Source of the DNA: Anaerolineales bacterium | GTDB lineage: Bacteria; Chloroflexota; Anaerolineae; Anaerolineales; UBA4823 | Length of the DNA: 5,252 nt | Direction: 5' to 3' | Assembly: GCA_028687395.1 (NCBI GenBank) | Contig: JAQUAE010000158.1 | Location: 1-5,252, forward strand | Shown: positions 1 through 4,429 of the stretch, piece after piece | How the letters are laid out: each line of letters opens with the position of its first letter | Numbering within the stretch: position 1 is the first letter of the stretch | Notes under the pieces: generated by a model | Databases searched by the model: none | What the model saw: the letters and a program-made list of their open reading frames with translations, nothing else | What the model was told of the DNA's origin: nothing | Position numbers and translations under genes: made by a program

Positions 1-473
1 AGGAGAAGCCCAAGTCGGTCAAGGAGCCCATCCTGACTTCCCTGGGCATGTCCCTGATCGGCGTGATCAGCGTCACCAGCGCCATTGCCGCCCTGCTGCT
101 CTTCGGTCATTTTTACCAGGCGCACAATAATCCAATCGAGGGGCGCAGCATCGTCTTTGCCAGCTTCGCGGTCAACTCGATGATCTACATCTTCGCCTAC
201 CGCAGCATGCGCCAGCCGCTCTACCGTATGCCCCCCTTGAAAGAAAACAAGCCCTTGATTGGGGCGGTCATCGGCGGGTTGTTCCTGGCCGTGCTCCCCT
301 TCCTGGTTCCCTCCCTGCGCCGGCTGCTCGGCATCGTCCCCCTCAGCCTCGACCAGTGGGCTATCGTCGCCGGGCTGGCCATCTTACTGCTCTGCATCGT
401 CGAAATCGGCAAGGCGATCAGCAACGCCATCCACCGCGGCGTGGAACGACGCAGGAGCGAGCTCGTCACATAG
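1..473 (+). CDS. P-type cation-transporting ATPase, C-terminal fragment
   Basis: The frame is open from the left edge (codons from base 3) to TAG at 471-473, so this is the last 156 residues or so of a larger gene. It reads as the C-terminal membrane domain of P-type ATPases of the Ca2+/Na+,K+-type group (Pfam Cation_ATPase_C). A short cytosolic piece with KEPILTSLG leads into four hydrophobic segments that fit M7 to M10: around SLIGVISVTSAIAALLLF, SIVFASFAVNSMIYIFAYRS, a segment around IGAVIGGLFLAVLPFLVP, and one around WAIVAGLAILLLCIVEIGK. The short link LGIVPLSLDQW between the last two is typical of the family. The protein would pump a cation across the cytoplasmic membrane using ATP. The catalytic DKTG loop and nucleotide domain lie outside the window, so ion specificity cannot be judged. 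The ATG at 48 is internal, not the start. The gene faces the SWIM gene tail to tail. Confidence 0.85.
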   Translation, partial: EKPKSVKEPILTSLGMSLIGVISVTSAIAALLLFGHFYQAHNNPIEGRSIVFASFAVNSMIYIFAYRSMRQPLYRMPPLKENKPLIGAVIGGLFLAVLPFLVPSLRRLLGIVPLSLDQWAIVAGLAILLLCIVEIGKAISNAIHRGVERRRSELVT

Positions 474-568
474 CCCCTTGCGCCGCTCCGTGCTCCCACC
501 TGCGCCCCGGCTGAGCCCTCGCCAGTCCGGCAGATTCCCTTTATGCGGGCTGTTTTTCCCTACCCCTT

Positions 569-598
569 AAAACAAAACGAGCCCCGAGAGGGGCTCGT
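569..598 (-). terminator. Rho-independent terminator between converging genes
   Basis: CGAGCCCC (578-585) and GGGGCTCG (590-597) form a perfect 8-bp stem around a GAGA tetraloop, with one more A-T pair at 577/598. Read on the - strand, the hairpin is followed by TTTTGTTTT (577 down to 569), a good U-tract, 25 nt after the stop of the SWIM gene. On the + strand the following bases are only TCTTGCGTCT. It could still stop the ATPase transcript, but less efficiently. It probably serves both convergent genes. Confidence 0.8.
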
Positions 599-622
599 CT
601 TGCGTCTCGGTTCAGGTGCTTT

Positions 623-865
623 CTACGCGCTGATGACCTCCGGGAGCATGCCCTCCAGGATGATCTCGAGCGCCATGGTATGGCTGCAACGTCCACGGGT
701 CTGGAAGAAGTCGCAATCGCATTGCCAAACGCCCTGATTCAAAGTCACCGTATGCGGGTTGTTCTCACCCTCGAAAGTCACGCTCAACGCCTCGAAGTGA
801 ATGCGCTCACGCTGCTCCGCATACCGCTTGGCTTTATCAATCTTCCCAATCATCCCGTAGTCCAT
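623..865 (-). CDS. Small stand-alone SWIM-type zinc-finger protein
   Basis: This is an 80-residue protein with the SWIM pattern CxCx(n)CxH. With the start used here, the ligands are Cys49 and Cys51 in WQCDCDFF and Cys60 and His62 in GRCSHTM. A basic, helical N-terminus (KIDKAKRYAEQRERIHFEAL) and a short beta stretch precede the finger. SWIM domains bind zinc and take part in DNA or protein contacts; they usually occur inside larger ATPases, transposases or ubiquitin ligases. Here the domain is nearly the whole protein, so partner and role are unknown. An ATG at 874 lies directly against the ribosome binding site AAAGGAG (875-881). The ATG at 865 has a 9-nt spacing and is preferred; the alternative would add three residues (MRR). 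The gene has its own promoter and leader and ends at the hairpin of 577-598. Confidence 0.8.
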   Translation of the reverse strand: MDYGMIGKIDKAKRYAEQRERIHFEALSVTFEGENNPHTVTLNQGVWQCDCDFFQTRGRCSHTMALEIILEGMLPEVISA

Positions 866-874
866 TCTTCGCAT

Positions 875-881
875 CTCCTTT
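875..881 (-). promoter_or_regulatory. Shine-Dalgarno site that decides the SWIM gene start
   Basis: On the - strand, AAAGGAG abuts the ATG at 874 with no spacer but sits 9 nt before the ATG at 865, which points to 865. The AAAGG part is complementary to CCTTT at the 3' side of the upstream hairpin (898-902), so it could be masked when that hairpin is open. Confidence 0.6.
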
Positions 882-890
882 CAGGTCGAA

Positions 891-924
891 AATAGTAAAA
901 GGCACGCGAAGTTTCCGCGTGCCT
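891..924 (-). terminator. Terminator-like hairpin in the SWIM gene leader (possible attenuator)
   Basis: GGCACGCG (901-908) and CGCGTGCC (916-923), plus an A-T pair at 900/924, give a perfect 9-bp stem with a 7-nt loop. On the - strand it is followed by TTTTACTATTTT, a broken U-tract. It lies about 140 nt beyond the stop of the PF04020 gene but only 10 nt before the ribosome binding site of the SWIM gene. It is also downstream of a strong candidate promoter at 987-1015. It can therefore be read either as the end of the upstream operon or as an attenuator within the SWIM gene leader. The structure is clear; the role is inferred. Confidence 0.65.
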
Positions 925-986
925 CAATCAAAAAGGGGTTGAACCTGTGAACGTTTCAAACTGTAACCCATCCTCCGTACGCCATC

Positions 987-1015
987 AGTATAAGCCATCC
1001 ACTTCGGAAAGTCAA
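987..1015 (-). promoter_or_regulatory. Near-consensus sigma-70-type promoter for the SWIM gene
   Basis: On the - strand TTGACT (1015-1010) is followed after exactly 17 bases by TATACT (992-987). Each hexamer differs from the consensus TTGACA/TATAAT at one position. Transcription would begin near 980, giving a leader of about 115 nt before the ATG at 865. It lies in the gene-free stretch 925-1066 after the PF04020 gene, where a promoter for the next gene is expected. The call rests on sequence match and position only. Confidence 0.6.
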
Positions 1016-1052
1016 CCGCTTTCCCCAATTACTCACCAAGTCTTAATTCACC

Positions 1053-1067
1053 GCCCGCGGCGCGGGC
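1053..1067 (-). other. Short GC hairpin overlapping the PF04020 gene stop
   Basis: GCCCGC (1053-1058) and GCGGGC (1062-1067) form a 6-bp stem with a 3-nt loop. On the - strand it begins in the TAG stop codon at 1069-1067. No U-tract follows (GGTGAATTAAG), so it is at most a weak or Rho-assisted termination or 3'-end stabilising structure. Confidence 0.3.
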
Positions 1068-1438
1068 TACTTCTTCAGCTCGTCGCGCAGCACCATGCTC
1101 AGCACGATCGAGACGGCGCTCACCACCAGCGAGCCCAGGAAGGCCGTCAGCCACCCGTCCACGGTGAAACCCACGCCGAAAGCCGTCCCGATGTAACCGG
1201 CCACCATGAACAGCGCCATGTTGATCACCAGGGTAAACAGGCCCAGGGTGAGCAGGATCAGCGGGCAAGTCAACAGTTTGAGCAGCGGGTTGAGCAGGGC
1301 GTTGACGATTCCGAAGATCAGCGCCAACCAGATGATCGACAGCCAGTTAGTGCTTTGGGGGTGAATTCCCGGCACCAGCGCGATAGCCGCATACAGGCCC
1401 ACGGCGTTGATCGCCCATCGCAGGATAAAACGGTTCAT
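1067..1438 (-). CDS. PF04020-family small membrane protein (annotated as phage holin family)
   Basis: This 123-residue, almost wholly hydrophobic protein matches the family catalogued as Phage_holin_4_2 (PF04020). It starts MNRFILRWAINAVGLYAA, has the characteristic loop IIWLALIFGIVNALLNPLLK, then LTCPLILLTLGLFTLVIN and a C-terminal hydrophobic stretch ending in basic/acidic RDELKK. Four membrane segments are visible, roughly residues 5-25, 33-50, 56-82 and 95-117. Despite the family name, most members are chromosomal proteins outside any prophage, with no proven lytic role, and no phage genes are nearby. The start is an ATG with GAAAGGAA (1446-1453) 7 nt upstream. It lies 30 nt after the endonuclease V stop, so the two are probably co-transcribed. 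Family assignment is firm; function is unknown. Confidence 0.88.
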   Translation of the reverse strand: MNRFILRWAINAVGLYAAIALVPGIHPQSTNWLSIIWLALIFGIVNALLNPLLKLLTCPLILLTLGLFTLVINMALFMVAGYIGTAFGVGFTVDGWLTAFLGSLVVSAVSIVLSMVLRDELKK

Positions 1439-1468
1439 GTGAGTGTTCCTTTCGATAACGGTTTTTGT

Positions 1469-2182
1469 CTATTGCGGTGGGTCCTGCCGGGTCATGACCC
1501 CGGCTTCACCCTGCCGCGCGCAGGAATTTGCCATTTGGTGCGCCAGGCGGGCTGGTTCAGGCAGTCGTTGGCCGCGACAGCACGCCAGCACGATGTGCGC
1601 CGCCGACTCCAGGTCGACGCGATGCCCCACCGAGATGTAGACCGGCTTCACCCTCTGGCGGGTGCGTAGCGCCAGCCCGAGCAGCTCCTCCCCCTGGCGT
1701 ACCTCCGCCCGGCTGCCCGCCTCGGCCTCCAGGTCCGCCGCCTCCCCAATCAGCAACGACTTGGCGCATCCGATGGATGGCAGGTCCAGCAGCACCCCCA
1801 GGTGGCAGGCGATCCCAAACCGGCGCGGGTGTGCCAGACCATGGCCATCCACTATTAATACGTCTGGAAGCCGTTCCAGTCGCGCCAGCGCCAGCAAAAT
1901 CGCCGGCGCCTCCCGGAAGGAGAGCAGTCCCGGGATGTACGGGAAGGTGATCGCCGCCGAGGCGCTCGCCCACTCCACCACCTGCTGCGTGGTGTAATCC
2001 AGCGTGACCACCGCCGCGTAGGCGCTCCCCCCGGCATAGCTGGCGTCCACCCCCGTCACCCGTTGGACGCGCGCCTCTTCCAGCGCCTCCACCCGCACCC
2101 GGCTGCGCAGCGCCTCCTGCGCCATGCGCGCCTGGCCCACGCTCAGCTCCCCAGCCTCTATCTCGGCCTTATATTCATCCAT
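1469..2182 (-). CDS. nfi: Endonuclease V (deoxyinosine 3'-endonuclease)
   Basis: This 237-residue protein has all hallmarks of endonuclease V, which nicks DNA at the second phosphodiester bond 3' of deoxyinosine (and, in some members, inosine-containing RNA), starting repair of deaminated adenine. Metal-binding acidic residues are present: Asp46 in TGVDASYAGG, Glu91 in LLSFREAP and Asp112 in IVDGHGLAHPRR. The PYIP wedge (81-84) that probes the base, the IGCAKSLL strand (137-144) and the GHRV motif (186-189) are also intact. Length matches the family (about 220-240). The ATG at 2182 is chosen because GGAGG (2187-2191) precedes it and homology begins shortly after. An upstream ATG at 2284 would add 34 unconserved residues and run into the repeat cluster. 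The C-terminal tail after LPEPARLAHQMA is short and unconserved. A PF04020 gene follows after 30 nt. Confidence 0.93.
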   Translation of the reverse strand: MDEYKAEIEAGELSVGQARMAQEALRSRVRVEALEEARVQRVTGVDASYAGGSAYAAVVTLDYTTQQVVEWASASAAITFPYIPGLLSFREAPAILLALARLERLPDVLIVDGHGLAHPRRFGIACHLGVLLDLPSIGCAKSLLIGEAADLEAEAGSRAEVRQGEELLGLALRTRQRVKPVYISVGHRVDLESAAHIVLACCRGQRLPEPARLAHQMANSCARQGEAGVMTRQDPPQ

Positions 2183-2268
2183 CCCGCCTCCATTATAACC
2201 ATACCGGCTGGTCTCTGCTGGCCGGCGAGCAAGCTGAGTTCTCCCTCGTCTCACCGATACTGGCCCTG

Positions 2269-2354
2269 GTCGCCGCCTGCACACTACGTCCTTAGCTCGG
2301 CGACAGTTTGCCCGTCCTGAACGCTCTTTAGTTCGGCGACAGTTCGACTGTCGC
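2269..2354. repeat. 86-bp repeat unit, copy A
   Basis: This 86-bp unit begins GTCGCCGCCTGCACACTACG and ends in the palindrome GCGACAGT-TCG-ACTGTCGC. It matches copy B (2483-2568) at 83 of 86 positions. The three differences are all C here versus T in copy B (2291, 2295, 2324). Within it, a 28-nt sub-repeat occurs twice at a 36-nt period (2289-2316 and 2325-2352). The first sub-repeat has a degraded right arm (CCCGTC instead of ACTGTC). Confidence 0.9.
2336..2354 (+). repeat. 8-bp palindrome followed by T-tract (end of copy A)
   Basis: GCGACAGT (2336-2343) and ACTGTCGC (2347-2354) pair around TCG. On the + strand TTTTT follows directly (2355-2359), so this copy has the form of an intrinsic terminator for + strand transcription. 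No + strand gene lies upstream, so it could only stop antisense transcripts. In copy B the same palindrome is not followed by T's. Confidence 0.7.
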
Positions 2355-2365
2355 TTTTTGCACTT

Positions 2366-2435
2366 CCCCGACAGTCAAACTGTCGGGCATCGTAAAGGAG
2401 ACAATCGCTGCACTCAGGAGAGGCGACTGTCGGGG
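2366..2435. repeat. Divergent palindrome and long-range inverted repeat between copies A and B
   Basis: CCCGACAGT (2367-2375) and ACTGTCGGG (2379-2387) form a 9-bp stem with a CAA loop. The left arm is also the start of an 11-base inverted match, CCCCGACAGTC (2366-2376) with GACTGTCGGGG (2425-2435), so two alternative foldings are possible. The core GACAGT/ACTGTC is shared with the 86-bp units but the flanks differ. Confidence 0.75.
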
Positions 2436-2470
2436 ATCAGGTCTGGCGGGGATCGATTGCCGAAGCACTA

Positions 2471-2485
2471 GACAGTTTGGCTGTC
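2471..2485. repeat. Short GACAG/CTGTC palindrome before copy B
   Basis: GACAG (2471-2475) and CTGTC (2481-2485) pair around TTTGG. It resembles the GACAGTTTGCCCGTC stretches inside copies A and B, and looks like an intact version of what is degraded there. It overlaps the start of copy B by three bases. Confidence 0.6.
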
Positions 2486-2568
2486 GCCGCCTGCACACTA
2501 CGTCTTTAGTTCGGCGACAGTTTGCCCGTCCTGAACGTTCTTTAGTTCGGCGACAGTTCGACTGTCGC
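2483..2568. repeat. 86-bp repeat unit, copy B
   Basis: Near-identical partner of copy A with T at the three variable positions (2505, 2509, 2538). It ends in the same perfect 8-bp palindrome (2550-2568). Its internal 28-nt sub-repeats lie at 2503-2530 and 2539-2566. The two copies are in the same orientation, 214 bp apart start to start, separated by a different palindrome-rich spacer. Confidence 0.9.
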
Positions 2569-2582
2569 CGCCTGCACACTAC
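2564..2582. repeat. Truncated third copy of the repeat unit
   Basis: The first 19 bases of the unit (GTCGCCGCCTGCACACTAC) recur here, overlapping the last five bases of copy B. This gives a tandem period of 81 bp and suggests that the unit spreads or expands in tandem, sharing GTCGC at the junction. The match stops at 2582, just before the hairpin behind the GGT-family gene. Confidence 0.8.
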
Positions 2583-2588
2583 ACCAGA

Positions 2589-2624
2589 GGCTGACCAGTT
2601 CTGCCCAGTTCTTCTTGGTCAGCC
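2589..2624 (-). terminator. Hairpin behind the GGT-family gene, possible terminator
   Basis: GGCTGACCA (2589-2597) and TGGTCAGCC (2616-2624) make a perfect 9-bp stem around an 18-nt loop, 26 nt after the GGT-family stop. No U-tract follows on the - strand, so it may act as a Rho-dependent or 3'-end protecting structure rather than a classical intrinsic terminator. The loop contains a small direct repeat (CCAGTTCT at 2595-2602 and 2605-2612). Confidence 0.5.
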
Positions 2625-2650
2625 CTTGCGCTGTTAACCGGGAGAGGGCG

Positions 2651-4285
2651 TCACAGGCTCATGGCGCAGCCATCCGCGCGCGGGTCGCTGCCGCCCCACA
2701 GGGCGCCGCTGGCAGGGTCGCGCAGAATCACCTGGCCGCGCCCGAAGAGAGAGCGCTCGTAGCCGCGCAAGGTCTGTAACTGGTGGCCCATCTCGAGCAG
2801 GCGGGTGCGGGTACGGGCGGGGATGCCGGGCTCCAGGGCGACCGGGCTGGCGGGGGTCCCATCCTGGAGGCAGAAGCGCGGCCGGTCGAGGGCAGCCTGA
2901 GGGTCCAGGCGGTCGTCGATCAGGGCGACGGCCACCTGTAGGTGGCCCTGGGGTTGCATGTAGCCGCCCATCACCCCGTAACAGGCAAAGAGCTCGCCGC
3001 TGGTGGCGTGGGTGAGCAGGGCAGGGATGATGGTGTGGTAGGGGCGTTTGCGCGGCGCCAGGGCGTTAGGATGCTGGGGATCGAGGTCGAAGCCCAGGCC
3101 GCGGTTTTGCAGGGTGAACCCCCAACCAGAAGGGACGATGCCGGTGCCAAAGCCGATGTAGTTGCTGTTGATGAAGGAGCAGGCGTTACCCTGGGCGTCT
3201 ACCACGCTGAAGTACACCGTGTCCGGGGCAGGCTGAGGGGGGCCAGGACGCTGGCCGGGGCTGGCGCGCTGCGGGTCGATCAGGGCGCGGCGTTGGCGGG
3301 CGTAATCTTCGGAGAGCAGCCAGTCGAGGGGAGCGGGGCGGAAGTCGGGGTCGGCGACGTAATAGCGAGCGTCGGCGAAGGCCAGGCGCATAGCTTCGAT
3401 CTGCAGGTGCAGGCGGGAGGGAGAGAGGGGCGGCAGGCCCGCCAGGTCGAAGCCGGCAAGCAGGTTCAGCCCTAGCAGGGTTGCCAGGCCCTGCCCATTG
3501 GGTGGGCACTCCCACAGGCGGTAGCCACGGTAGTCCACGCTGATGGGCGTCTCCCAGGCGCCGCGGTGAGCGGCCAGGTCTTCCAGGGAAAGGCAGCCCC
3601 CGGCCAGGCGCACGGTCTCCACGATGGCTTCAGCCAGGATGCCCTGGTAGAAGGCTTGTTTGCCCCCCTCGGCCACGAGCGAGAGGGTGCGGGCCAGGCC
3701 GGCGTTGCGGAAGATCTCGCCAGGGCGGGGAGCGCGCCCGTCAAGGGTAAGCTCCCGACCGCCGGGTGCATTGAGGAGCTGGTTCTGGGCGCCGCGCTGC
3801 CAGTAATAGGCAGTGAGCGGGGCGACCAGAAAGCCCTCCTGGGCGAGGCGGATGGCCGGCGCCAGGACAGCAGGCAGACCCAGGCGGCCGTGGCGGGCGA
3901 GCAGGTCGCACCAGCCAGCGCAGGCGCCGGGCACAGTAATGGTGTAGGGATGGGCCGGGGGCAGCCCCTTATCGAAGCCCTCGCGGCGCAAGCGCTCCAG
4001 GCTGAGAGCAGCGGGGGCGCGGCCCGAAGCATTCAAGGCATCGATGGCGCGGGTTTCAGCGTCGAAATACAGGGCGAAACAGTCCCCGCCGATGCCGGTG
4101 GAGGTGGGCTCGGTGACGTTGAGGGCTGCGGCGACGGCCACGGCGGCGTCGGCGGCATTACCCCCCTGGGCGAGAATACCCAAACCGGCAGCCACCGCCA
4201 GAGGTTGCGATGCGGCGACCATGCCGCCATAGCCGACCACAGGGGAGCGGCGTGAGGCAAAGGTCAGCGGCGGGGGGTCGAACAG
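2651..4285 (-). CDS. ggt: Gamma-glutamyltransferase-family protein (Ntn hydrolase, PF01019)
   Basis: This is about 544 residues from the CTG start proposed here (529 from the GTG at 4240). Family members are self-cleaving N-terminal nucleophile hydrolases that take the gamma-glutamyl group from glutathione or related substrates. Numbered from the GTG, visible motifs are GMVAASQPLA (6-15), GGNAADAA (26-33), EPTSTGIGGDCF (44-55), GRAP (73-76), VPG (103-105), PPNGQG (246-251), the cleavage site with probable nucleophile Thr341 in DTVYFSVVD, GFGTGIVP (363-370), YGVMGGYMQPQGH (421-433) and GGSDPRADG near the end. The LNASGRAP and MGGYMQPQGH signatures suit the YwrD/acylase-like branch, so true GGT activity is not assured. 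There is no signal peptide, so it is probably cytosolic, unlike the classical exported enzyme. In-frame codons upstream of the GTG encode FDPPPLTFASRRSPV, and GGAGGTGA lies 6 nt (counted from GGAGG) before CTG 4285. It follows selD and a small ORF in one operon. Confidence 0.9.
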   Translation of the reverse strand: MFDPPPLTFASRRSPVVGYGGMVAASQPLAVAAGLGILAQGGNAADAAVAVAAALNVTEPTSTGIGGDCFALYFDAETRAIDALNASGRAPAALSLERLRREGFDKGLPPAHPYTITVPGACAGWCDLLARHGRLGLPAVLAPAIRLAQEGFLVAPLTAYYWQRGAQNQLLNAPGGRELTLDGRAPRPGEIFRNAGLARTLSLVAEGGKQAFYQGILAEAIVETVRLAGGCLSLEDLAAHRGAWETPISVDYRGYRLWECPPNGQGLATLLGLNLLAGFDLAGLPPLSPSRLHLQIEAMRLAFADARYYVADPDFRPAPLDWLLSEDYARQRRALIDPQRASPGQRPGPPQPAPDTVYFSVVDAQGNACSFINSNYIGFGTGIVPSGWGFTLQNRGLGFDLDPQHPNALAPRKRPYHTIIPALLTHATSGELFACYGVMGGYMQPQGHLQVAVALIDDRLDPQAALDRPRFCLQDGTPASPVALEPGIPARTRTRLLEMGHQLQTLRGYERSLFGRGQVILRDPASGALWGGSDPRADGCAMSL

Positions 4286-4288
4286 GCT

Positions 4289-4296
4289 TCACCTCC
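4289..4296 (-). promoter_or_regulatory. Strong Shine-Dalgarno site supporting the CTG start of the GGT-family gene
   Basis: On the - strand GGAGGTGA matches the 16S anti-Shine-Dalgarno sequence over eight bases. From GGAGG there are 6 nt to CTG 4285, but about 50 nt to GTG 4240. The TGA within it is also the stop codon of the 43-codon ORF, so the two genes are likely translationally coupled. Confidence 0.65.
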
Positions 4297-4420
4297 GGGC
4301 AACGACATAGACGCGGTGCACCTCCTCCGGGGAGGCGATAGGCTCGTCGAGGACCTGGTCGCGGGCGAAATAAGCCTCCTGCCAGCCGGCGCCGAGCAGG
4401 GCGGCGTAGACGTCCTGCAT
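4289..4420 (-). CDS. 43-residue hypothetical protein between selD and the GGT-family gene
   Basis: ATG at 4420 to TGA at 4291-4289 encodes MQDVYAALLGAGW, then QEAYFARDQVLDEPIAS and PEEVHRVYVVARR. I cannot assign a family. The look is that of a C-terminal alpha/beta piece (a helix with an L-GAGW turn, then a final beta strand VHRVYVVARR) such as closes some methyltransferase-like folds, but this is only an impression. Support for coding: about 88% of third codon positions are G or C, the ORF fills the gap exactly, starts 9 nt after the selD stop and ends 3 nt before the proposed GGT-family start. There is no clear Shine-Dalgarno site, so it would depend on re-initiation after selD. It is in the same frame as selD, so it could instead be a former or recoded C-terminal extension of that gene. 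Confidence 0.5.
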   Translation of the reverse strand: MQDVYAALLGAGWQEAYFARDQVLDEPIASPEEVHRVYVVARR

Positions 4421-4429
4421 GGCCGGGGC

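Larger units (their letters stand above)
2183..2650. other. Gene-free stretch filled with palindromic repeats
   Basis: There is no credible gene between the GGT-family stop and the endonuclease V start. The stretch holds a 9-bp hairpin (2589-2624), a cluster of CGACAG/CTGTCG palindromes and an 86-bp duplicated unit (2269-2582), and about 85 bp of leader before endonuclease V. The open frame on the - strand at 2328-2579 is a product of the repeats: it translates to repeated CRRRQ/NCRRTK strings, has no homology I recognise and no ribosome binding site. A promoter for endonuclease V should lie here, but I see no convincing -35/-10 pair. Confidence 0.75.

Noticed and set aside
514..557. Possible terminator AGCCC...GGGCT followed by GTTTTT behind the ATPase gene
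   Set aside because: Only 5 bp of stem with a 28-nt loop; the hairpin at 577-598 is far stronger.
1067..1438. Phage lysis module suggested by the holin family name
   Set aside because: No endolysin, integrase or other phage genes are nearby, and PF04020 proteins are widespread chromosomal membrane proteins.
947..1669. 240-residue open frame on the + strand
   Set aside because: Antisense to the PF04020 gene and the end of endonuclease V, with low-complexity His/Gln-rich translation. A shadow of GC-rich coding on the other strand.
2192..2197. Perfect TATAAT on the - strand just before the endonuclease V gene
   Set aside because: Transcription from it would start about 3 nt before the ATG and remove the ribosome binding site. 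There is no -35 match at 16-18 nt. Probably chance.
2289..2566. Repeats of about 28 nt resembling a CRISPR array
   Set aside because: Spacing between sub-repeats is only 8 nt, the spacers are the same in both copies, and no cas genes are present.
2328..2579. 83-residue open frame on the - strand in the repeat cluster
   Set aside because: It is read through the palindromes, gives repetitive Cys/Arg strings, has no ribosome binding site and no recognisable domain. An artefact of the repeats.
3566..4255. 229-residue open frame on the + strand
   Set aside because: Lies wholly antisense to the well-supported GGT-family gene; Gly/Ala-rich composition and no domain.
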